NCBI GenBank assembly: GCA_946611445.1
Contig: CAMODP010000021.1
Location: 1 to 15,536, forward strand
Length of the DNA stretch: 15,536 nt
Origin: an uncultured Eubacterium sp.
GTDB lineage: Bacteria > Bacillota > Clostridia > Lachnospirales > Lachnospiraceae
Direction: 5' to 3'
How positions within the stretch are numbered: position 1 is the stretch's first letter; each line of letters opens with the position of its first letter. This document shows positions 6,572 through 13,145 of the stretch, one piece after another. A program made the translations under genes and the position numbers. The notes below the pieces were generated by a model that saw only the letters and a program-made list of their open reading frames with translations, was not told the DNA's origin and made no database searches.

Positions 6572-6909
6572 TCCCTTACATTCGCTTCGGATCAGCGGCC
6601 GTACTGCTTCTGGCGGGCCTGTTCTGCTTCCTGTCTGCCGTGACGGGAAATTACCGCTTCAGGTTTGTCATGGACCGCATACACTGTGCCGGCATAGGCG
6701 ATACCCTGGGCCTTCTCTGCGTCGTTCTCTCACTCGCCATTATCTCAGGACCGCGCATAGCGACTCTGAAGCTGGCGCTGGTGTTGGTCTTTTTCTGGAT
6801 AGGCTCGCCGGTGTCAACGCATTTTCTGAGCCAGGTGGAATATTATAACAATAAGAGGCTGACGGATCATCTGCGGGATGAGCGCTGCAGAGACGGAGAA
6901 CGGAGATAA
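6568..6909 (+). CDS. mrpG: Mrp-type antiporter subunit G (MnhG/MbhC-like)
   Basis: Membrane subunit of about three helices, 113 aa. Family marks: FVMDRIHCAGIGDTLG (about 33-48), matching the MnhG pattern of a basic residue plus H-AG--DTLG, and SPVSTHFLSQVEY (about 80-92). The start overlaps the mrpF stop (ATGA) with GAAGGAGG (6551-6558) nine bases upstream. An open frame extends upstream, but only across mrpF in another frame. The next gene follows after two bases. Confidence 0.92.
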   Translation: MIPYIRFGSAAVLLLAGLFCFLSAVTGNYRFRFVMDRIHCAGIGDTLGLLCVVLSLAIISGPRIATLKLALVLVFFWIGSPVSTHFLSQVEYYNNKRLTDHLRDERCRDGERR

Positions 6910-6911
6910 AA

Positions 6912-7169
6912 ATGGGTTTTACACTGACAGAAGCAGTAAAAATAGTGCTTCTCATCCTCATGATCGCCTGCGCGGTCAGCGTCAATCTCACAAAGAGCCT
7001 GCTGCAGGCAGTGATTGTTTTTATGACCTACAGCGCGCTCATGTGTGTGATCTGGATTCTGATGGAATCACCGGACCTTGCGATCACGGAGGCGGCAGTT
7101 GGGGCCGGCGTGAGCAGTGTGCTTTTTCTGGCGGCGCTCAGACGGATCATGGAAAAGGACAGGGACTGA
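6912..7169 (+). CDS. DUF4040/MbhD-like antiporter subunit (split part of the MrpA C-terminus)
   Basis: 85 aa with two to three hydrophobic helices and the diagnostic SPDLAITEAAVGAGVSSV (about 53-70), with acidic residues Glu52, Asp55 and Glu60 in or beside the membrane. In Bacillus-type Mrp this sequence is part of the MrpA C-terminal region; in archaeal Mbh/Mbx it is a separate protein, MbhD. Here it is separate, as in Mbh. GGAG (6902-6905) lies six bases upstream. The stop overlaps the next start (TGATG). In the known complexes this region lines the cation path, so a role in cation transport is inferred. Confidence 0.88.
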   Translation: MGFTLTEAVKIVLLILMIACAVSVNLTKSLLQAVIVFMTYSALMCVIWILMESPDLAITEAAVGAGVSSVLFLAALRRIMEKDRD

Positions 7170-8137
7170 TGAAGGAAAAAACAAAGGCCCTTCTGGCCAG
7201 ATGGCTGAACGGCGATCTGGATATGCTGGAATACGCGGCGGATTCCGATGAACAGCCGTACAGCTCCAGAGAAGAACAGAAAAGAGCGCGGAAAGAGCTG
7301 CGTGACAGCGTCAGCGCAGATGCGGCCACACAACGGATTGAAGCAGGGGAGCAGGCGCTTTTCCGGCATCTGTACCGGCTGGCCGCCGTGCTCTGCTGCG
7401 TTCTCCTGACGGTCGTCCTGCTGTATACCGTCGCCCTCCTGCCCCGGTATGGCAGGGAGAACCCGGTGACCACGGAGGTGGTGAAGCGGTATGTGGAAAA
7501 GGGGACGGAAGAAACCGGCGCCATCAACATTGTGGCCGGCATGATACTGGATTACCGCGCCTTTGACACCCTGGGTGAATCCCATGTGCTCTTTACGGCG
7601 CTGGTCTGCGTCATGGCCCTGCTGAAGCTGGACAAGAAGAACACACGGAGTGAATGGGAGGATTATCACAAAATCCGCCATGTCGGCTACAGGGATCTCT
7701 CGAGGGACGCGATCCTGCGGGAAACGGCATCCCTGCTTCTGCCCTGTGTTGCAGTCTACGCTTTCTATGTGCTGGTGAACGGCCAGAACGGGCCGGGTGG
7801 AGGCTTTTCCGGCGGCGCGGTAGCCGGCGCGGGACTGATTATCACATCTGCTGCTTTCGGATTCCGGCCTGTGGACCGGGTCCTGACGGCGCGGGTGTAC
7901 GGACTGGTCTCCCTGGCTGCCCTGGGATTCTACAGTTTCGCCAAGGGATATGTATTTTTTACCGGCGCCAACGGACTGGAAAACCACATCCCGAAGGGGA
8001 CGCCGGGCGCCATCCTTTCCGGCGGCCTGATTCTGCCGCTGGACATCGCTGTCGGCATTGTCGTGGCGCTGACAATGTATGGGTTCTACAGCCTTTTCCG
8101 CCGCGGAAATATCGGCGGAGACGACCTGTCTCTCTGA
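7169..8137 (+). CDS. mrpB: MbhE-MrpB fusion subunit with a hydrophilic N-terminal extension
   Basis: 322 aa joining two usually separate parts. Residues about 66-160: one membrane helix (about 69-91) followed by GAINIVAGMILDYRAFDTLGE (about 117-137) and a second helix, which matches MbhE or the extreme C-terminus of MrpA. Residues about 185-315: an MnhB domain with LRETASLLLPCVAVYAFYVL, NGQNGPGGGFSGGAVAGAG (204-222) and the segment HIPKGTPGAI (273-282). The first about 65 residues are charged and helical-looking, with no family resemblance I can name. The ATG overlaps the previous stop by one base; no alternative in-frame start would remove the extension without also losing coupling. The role is structural/cation path in the antiporter, inferred from Mrp and Mbh complexes. 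Confidence 0.88.
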   Translation: MKEKTKALLARWLNGDLDMLEYAADSDEQPYSSREEQKRARKELRDSVSADAATQRIEAGEQALFRHLYRLAAVLCCVLLTVVLLYTVALLPRYGRENPVTTEVVKRYVEKGTEETGAINIVAGMILDYRAFDTLGESHVLFTALVCVMALLKLDKKNTRSEWEDYHKIRHVGYRDLSRDAILRETASLLLPCVAVYAFYVLVNGQNGPGGGFSGGAVAGAGLIITSAAFGFRPVDRVLTARVYGLVSLAALGFYSFAKGYVFFTGANGLENHIPKGTPGAILSGGLILPLDIAVGIVVALTMYGFYSLFRRGNIGGDDLSL

Positions 8138-8183
8138 TAAGACAGCAGATTTCCTGACAGAGAGACGGAAGAAGGGAGATGCC

Positions 8184-8564
8184 ATGGCAGGGACATTGCT
8201 GGCAAATTATGAAGAGGCTGCGGCCATTCTTCTGTTCGGCATCGGGTTTACCATGCTCCTCTTTCAGAAGAACCTGTTCAAAAAGCTGATCGGCCTGAAT
8301 ATTATGGATACGGGTGTCTTCCTGTTTCTGGCCTCCATGGGCTACATAGCAGGACGAAAAGCGCCGATCGTGACAGACGGCGTGACAGATACAGCCGCCT
8401 ATATCAATCCTGTTCCCGCCGGACTGGTGCTGACCGGCATCGTTGTATCCGTATCGGTGACGGCTGTCATGCTGGCCCTCACTGTGCGCCTGTACAGGCG
8501 GTATCATACGTTGGAACTGGATGAGATCTATATCCTGTCCAGACATCAGTTGGAGGATCGCTGA
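8184..8564 (+). CDS. mrpC: Mrp-type antiporter subunit C (MnhC/NuoK-like)
   Basis: NuoK-related three-helix subunit, 126 aa. Helices at about 15-28, 33-56 and 78-102. Family marks: LFKKLIGLNIMDTGVFLF (about 31-48) and INPVPAGLVLTGIVVSVSVT (about 74-93). Its hydrophilic tail is predicted to face the cytoplasm. GAAGGGA (from 8171) lies about six bases before the ATG at 8184; upstream in-frame ATGs fall inside the previous gene. mrpD begins two bases after its stop. Confidence 0.92.
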   Translation: MAGTLLANYEEAAAILLFGIGFTMLLFQKNLFKKLIGLNIMDTGVFLFLASMGYIAGRKAPIVTDGVTDTAAYINPVPAGLVLTGIVVSVSVTAVMLALTVRLYRRYHTLELDEIYILSRHQLEDR

Positions 8565-8566
8565 CT

Positions 8567-10075
8567 GTGGAGTTTGTCGAGAATTTTCCCCTGTTCAGTG
8601 TCATAGGCTGTCTGTTCTCCGGCGTGCTGTGCACCCAGCTGACAGGCAGAGCCGCCAGGAGATGGACCATGGCGCTGGAAGGGCTGCTGATCGTCATGTC
8701 AGCCGCTGTTCTCCGGTATTGCCTGATGAGGGGGCATTCCTTTACCTATGTGATGGGTGAGTTCCCCGCCCCGTGGGGCAATGAGATCCGCGCAGGCGTG
8801 CTGGAAGCGGCTCTGGCGCTGGCATTTTCCGTGGTGCTGCTGTGCTCTGTCTGCGCCGGACTGCGTTTTTTGAAGAGAGACCTGGATGAGAGCCGGGTGA
8901 ATCTCTACTTTTCCATGCTCAACCTGATGACTGCGGCACTGATGGCAATCATTTGGACGAATGATATATTCACCGGCTATGTCTTCGTGGAAATCCTCAC
9001 CCTGACGAGCTGCGGCATCCTGATAGTCCGGGAGATCGGCCGCACAACGCTGGCCGCTGTCCGGTATATGATCCTGAACCTGCTGGGATCCGGACTGTTT
9101 CTGCTGGGCGTAGTCCTTCTGTATGACATAACCGGCCATCTGCTGATGGTGCCGATGCGGCAGCAGATCACGCAGGTGCTGCAGGACGGACAGTCCGCGG
9201 TAGTGCTCACCATGGCCGTCGGCATCCTGACCATAGGGCTGGCGATCAAGAGCGGCCTGTTTCCGTTCCACTACTGGATGCCGGATACCTACGGATGGGC
9301 CACGCCGACATCTTCCTCTGTTCTCTCGTCACTTGTCTCGAAGTGCTACATATTCCTGCTGATAAAGATATACTGGCGGGCGATCGGAATGGAAATCATC
9401 CGCGAGATGCCGATCCGCAGGCTGCTGCTTGTCCTGGGCATCTGCGGCATTGTGCTGGGCTCTGTGTCCGCCCTGCGCGCCGGCAATCTGAACCGGATGG
9501 TCGCCTTTTCCTCAGCGGCGCAGGTCGGGTACATCTACGTCGGCATCGGACTGGGAGGACCGGTCGGATATGCGGCTGCGGTATTCCACATCTTTGCCCA
9601 CGCTGTGACCAAATCAATGCTGTTCCTGACAACACCCTATCTGGCGGAGGTATCAGGAGATTCCCTGCTGTTCCGCCGCCTCACAGGCAGCGCCGTGCGG
9701 CAGAAGACAGCCGGATTCTTCTTTACGGTAGGCGCCCTGTCCATGATCGGCATTCCGTCCCTGGCAGGCTTCTCCTCCAAGCTGTTCTTTGCGTCCGCGG
9801 CCGTCCAGGAGGGATCAGAGAAAAGCATGCTCGCCGTTATGACGGCCCTCGCGCTGAGCTCCCTGCTGAACGCGCTGTATTTCATGCGGACAGTGATCCG
9901 GATCTGGGGCGCGGATACACAGACGCCCCTGCAGGAAACAGGGAAGAGGACCCGGGACGCGGCGCCTGCCTGCCTGGTGCCGATGCTGGTACTCACTGCG
10001 GCAAATCTGGTCCTCGGGATCGGATCGTCAGCTGTGATGGCGCTGATCACGAGAGGGCTGGGGATGCTGGGTTAA
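8567..10075 (+). CDS. mrpD: Antiporter subunit MrpD (MbhH/NuoN-M-like)
   Basis: Proton/cation channel subunit, 502 aa, about 14 helices expected. Key residues of antiporter-like subunits can be placed: helix-5 Glu142 in YVFVEILTL, helix-7 Lys228 in AIKSGLFPFHYWMPD, helix-8 Lys259 in SSLVSKCY, His345/Lys349 in HAVTKSMLFL, and the second-half Lys405 in AGFSSKLFF. EFPAPWGNEIRAG (about 65-77) resembles the MbhH/MrpD pattern before helix 3. The start is GTG with GGAGG (8552-8556) ten bases upstream and two bases after mrpC. By position and motifs this is the canonical MrpD of the set. A 97-bp gap follows. Confidence 0.9.
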   Translation: MEFVENFPLFSVIGCLFSGVLCTQLTGRAARRWTMALEGLLIVMSAAVLRYCLMRGHSFTYVMGEFPAPWGNEIRAGVLEAALALAFSVVLLCSVCAGLRFLKRDLDESRVNLYFSMLNLMTAALMAIIWTNDIFTGYVFVEILTLTSCGILIVREIGRTTLAAVRYMILNLLGSGLFLLGVVLLYDITGHLLMVPMRQQITQVLQDGQSAVVLTMAVGILTIGLAIKSGLFPFHYWMPDTYGWATPTSSSVLSSLVSKCYIFLLIKIYWRAIGMEIIREMPIRRLLLVLGICGIVLGSVSALRAGNLNRMVAFSSAAQVGYIYVGIGLGGPVGYAAAVFHIFAHAVTKSMLFLTTPYLAEVSGDSLLFRRLTGSAVRQKTAGFFFTVGALSMIGIPSLAGFSSKLFFASAAVQEGSEKSMLAVMTALALSSLLNALYFMRTVIRIWGADTQTPLQETGKRTRDAAPACLVPMLVLTAANLVLGIGSSAVMALITRGLGMLG

Positions 10076-10172
10076 AATCTTCCGACGGATACACTGCAAA
10101 AACTGCTTTAGCGTACAGTCCGCCGTGTCACTCTCAAGATGTATACGTTACCCCCGGCAAAGGAGAACTCAT

Positions 10173-11663
10173 ATGCCAGCTTCGAAAACCCCTCACAGCC
10201 GCATATACGCCGCCATTATGATCCTGGCGGATATCCTCTGTGTCCTTGCCCTGCTGCGGGGCGGCAGCATAACCGTGCTCCGCCTGTCAGACAGAATTCA
10301 GCTGGCTTTCTCCGTCGATGGCCTGACGCGCTGCGTTCTGCCGGCTGTCATGCTGCTCTATACGGTGGTCCTGTTTTACGCCTTTGCGTATATGGCACAC
10401 GCAGAGCACCAGGATACATTCTTTGTCTTTTACCTGGTGTCTTTTGCCGCGCTGGCCGCTGTGTGTTTTTCCGCCAATCTGGTTACCCTGTATCTCTGCT
10501 TTGAATTCCTGACGCTGACAACTGTGCCCCTGGTTCTTCACGAGAGGACAAAGGAGGCGGTCACGGCCGGACTGAAGTATCTGTTTTATTCAATCGCCGG
10601 CGCCCTGATGGGACTGCTGGCAGTCTTCTTTGTATACCATTTCAGCTCCGGCACAGGCGCCTTCGTGATGGGAGGCTTTCTGGAGGATGTCCTGCTGTAC
10701 GGCCATGAAGGGGTACTGCTGGGCGCGGTAATGGCCGGCATTATCGGGTTCGGTACGAAAGCCGGCCTGTATCCGATGCACGGCTGGCTGCCGACGGCGC
10801 ATCCGATTGCTCCCGCGCCCGCATCCGCGCTGCTCTCCGGCATCGTGGCCAAGGCAGGCGTCGTGGCGCTGATCCGGCTGGTCTATTATTCTGTCGGGAC
10901 TGCGAGGATCGCGGGAACCTGGGTGCAGACGGTGTGGATGACGCTGGCTGTGCTCACGGTTTTTATGGGATCCATGATGGCGTTTCAGGAAAAAAATCTG
11001 AAAAAACGGCTGGCGTATTCCACGATCAGCCAGATTTCCTATATTCTCCTCGGCCTGTCTTTTCTGGGCGGGCAGGGCCTTGCGGGCGGCCTTCTTCACC
11101 TGCTGGGCCACTGTGCCGCAAAAGGCTGCCTGTTCCTGACGGCCGGCGTCTGTATGTGGAGGCTGGGAATCCGGGAGGTGAACGGTATGAAGGGCGTCGG
11201 CAGGAGAATCCCGGTGACGATGTGCTGCTTTACCGTCGCGGCCCTGTCACTGGTGGGCATTCCGCCGTTCGCGGGATTTACCAGCAAATGGGTGATTGCG
11301 TCCGCGGCCATCGGGAGCGGCATACCTGTGTTTTCCGTGCTCGCTCCGGTCATGCTGCTCGTCTCCGCGCTTCTCACAGCCGGATACCTGCTGCCTGTCT
11401 CCGTGGAAGCCTTTTTCCCGGCAGTCAGTGACGGCGCGGGCAGTTCCGCCGTCACACAGAAAAATCCTGCCAGGCCTGCGCAGGATAATCCTGCCGGCGG
11501 CTCAGACGGGCAGGAAAGCGCCCATCCGGCAGAGACGGACCGGAAGGATCCGGGCCTGACCGCGCTGCTTCCCATGATCATCCTTTGCGCTGTGGTACTG
11601 CTGATGGGCTTATGGGGACAGGGTTTTGTCACTGCCTGCGGGTTTGCGGTTCAGGGGAGGTGA
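10173..11663 (+). CDS. Second antiporter-like (proton_antipo_M) subunit, short N-terminus
   Basis: 496 aa, NuoL/M/MrpD-type channel protein. Placed residues: Glu111 in CFEFLTLT, Lys196 in GFGTKAGLYPMHGWLPTAHP, Lys227 in SGIVAKAGV, His309/His313 and Lys317 in GHCAAKGCLFL, Lys372 in GFTSKWVI. Start at ATG 10173, with AAAGGAG (10159-10165) seven bases upstream. The protein opens directly with IYAAIMILADILCVLALL, which aligns with helix 2 of relatives, so helix 1 appears absent; no hydrophobic helix is encoded in other frames of the 97-bp gap before it. A hydrophilic Ser/Gly/Pro/Asp-rich loop lies at about 425-465 before the last helix. It is closest to its right-hand neighbour in several blocks. 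The exact family name is uncertain (MrpD-like or complex I subunit 5-like). Confidence 0.87.
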   Translation: MPASKTPHSRIYAAIMILADILCVLALLRGGSITVLRLSDRIQLAFSVDGLTRCVLPAVMLLYTVVLFYAFAYMAHAEHQDTFFVFYLVSFAALAAVCFSANLVTLYLCFEFLTLTTVPLVLHERTKEAVTAGLKYLFYSIAGALMGLLAVFFVYHFSSGTGAFVMGGFLEDVLLYGHEGVLLGAVMAGIIGFGTKAGLYPMHGWLPTAHPIAPAPASALLSGIVAKAGVVALIRLVYYSVGTARIAGTWVQTVWMTLAVLTVFMGSMMAFQEKNLKKRLAYSTISQISYILLGLSFLGGQGLAGGLLHLLGHCAAKGCLFLTAGVCMWRLGIREVNGMKGVGRRIPVTMCCFTVAALSLVGIPPFAGFTSKWVIASAAIGSGIPVFSVLAPVMLLVSALLTAGYLLPVSVEAFFPAVSDGAGSSAVTQKNPARPAQDNPAGGSDGQESAHPAETDRKDPGLTALLPMIILCAVVLLMGLWGQGFVTACGFAVQGR

Positions 11664-11666
11664 GAA

Positions 11667-13145
11667 ATGGCGCTTGCATTGATTCTTGCCTCTGTATTTC
11701 TGCCGCTTCTGGGCGGCCTGCGGCTGCTGCTGGTTCCTGCCGCTTCTGACCGGGGCAGGGAGATCTGGACGGAAGGCACGGCCTGCGCTACATCTGTGCT
11801 GGTCTGGATCCTGCTTCTGACTGTCCGCGCGGGTCAGGGCGCTGCCAGAGTGCTCCTCTTTGCCGACGGCTTTGCGCTGGCTGCCGGCGCCGACGGCCTT
11901 TCCTGTCTGTTTGCGGGCATGCTTTCGGTGATGTGGCCGCTGGTTCTGGTGTATGCATTTTCCTATATGGAACATGACGGCAAAAAAGACCGCTTTTTTG
12001 CTTTTTATCTCGGCACATACGGGATCGCGCTCGGCATTGCCTTTTCGGCAAATCTTCTGACGCTTTACGTGTTTTACGAGATGCTGACATTGATTACGAT
12101 TCCCCTCGTGGCGCATTACGGAGATCATGAGAGTCTGTATGCCAGCCGCAGGTACGCCGCGTACACGATCGGCGGCGCGTCCCTGGTCTTTTTTGCCGTG
12201 ATTCTTGTGACCCTGTACGGGAACGGCGCTTCTTTCGGCTGGAGCGGCACGCTGCGGACATCGGCGGGCGTGCATATGATCCGGATCGCGTATCTGCTGG
12301 GATTTTTCGGTTTTGGCGTCAAGGCTGCGATATTCCCGTTCCACGCCTGGCTGCCGGAGGCATCCGCGGCGCCGACTCCCGTGACGGCGCTGCTGCACGC
12401 GGTCGCCGTGGTCAATTCCGGCGTCTTTGCGGTGGCACGCCTGACCTGGTATGTCTTCGGCACGAGACTCCTCCGGGAAACACAGCTCCAGACATTTCTG
12501 CTGGCTGTGATCTGCTTTTCAATGGTGTATGCGGCTGTCATGGCACTGCGGGAAAAGCACGTGAAGAGACGGCTGGCGTATTCTACCATGAGCAACCTGT
12601 CCTATATGCTTCTGGGCATCCTGCTCCTGAATGAGGCCGGTTTTCTGGCCGGCATGGCCCACATGGTTTTTCACAGCATCATCAAAATGTCGCTGTTTCT
12701 GTGCGCCGGCGCGTTTATGCACCAGACCGGCCGTTCTTACCTCTTTGAAGTGAACGGTGTCGGAAAAAGGATGCCGGTTACATTTGTGTGCTTTACATTG
12801 GGGGCCTTTTCCCTGATCGGCATCCCTTTGTTCTGCGGCTTTGTTTCTAAATGGTGTCTGCTGGAGGCGGCAGGCGAGGAGGGAACCGGCCGGGGAATGG
12901 CGGGGGCGGTCTGCCTTCTTACGGCAGCCTTTCTGTGCGCCATGTACACGCTGACCATCAGCATCCGCGCTTTTTTCCCGCAGCAGGGCACAGATCTCTA
13001 CGGCCAGCCTGACGGCGCGGTCAGAGAAGCGGACTGGCGCATGCTTCTGCCGATCGTATTTTTTACGGCACTGAATCTGCTGTTTGGCATCCTGCCGGGT
13101 CCGGTTCTTCATCTGCTCCGGCTGATATCGGAGGGTCTATGGTAA
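11667..13145 (+). CDS. Third antiporter-like (proton_antipo_M) subunit
   Basis: 492 aa, about 14 helices. Placed residues: Glu138 in VFYEMLTLITIP, Lys219 in GFGVKAAIFPFHAWLPEA, Lys340 with His336 in VFHSIIKMSLFL, Lys395 in GFVSKWCLLEA. In helix 8 the motif is ALLHAVAVVNSGVF: His244 is present but the usual Lys position is Asn250, so this subunit looks more like NuoL/MrpA there, and its channel chemistry may differ. GGGGAGG at 11654-11660 lies inside the end of the previous gene, and only three bases separate the genes. FSANL-TLY and EVNG-GKR-PVT blocks are shared with the second subunit, which suggests duplication. The end overlaps the next gene by seven bases. Confidence 0.89.
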   Translation: MALALILASVFLPLLGGLRLLLVPAASDRGREIWTEGTACATSVLVWILLLTVRAGQGAARVLLFADGFALAAGADGLSCLFAGMLSVMWPLVLVYAFSYMEHDGKKDRFFAFYLGTYGIALGIAFSANLLTLYVFYEMLTLITIPLVAHYGDHESLYASRRYAAYTIGGASLVFFAVILVTLYGNGASFGWSGTLRTSAGVHMIRIAYLLGFFGFGVKAAIFPFHAWLPEASAAPTPVTALLHAVAVVNSGVFAVARLTWYVFGTRLLRETQLQTFLLAVICFSMVYAAVMALREKHVKRRLAYSTMSNLSYMLLGILLLNEAGFLAGMAHMVFHSIIKMSLFLCAGAFMHQTGRSYLFEVNGVGKRMPVTFVCFTLGAFSLIGIPLFCGFVSKWCLLEAAGEEGTGRGMAGAVCLLTAAFLCAMYTLTISIRAFFPQQGTDLYGQPDGAVREADWRMLLPIVFFTALNLLFGILPGPVLHLLRLISEGLW

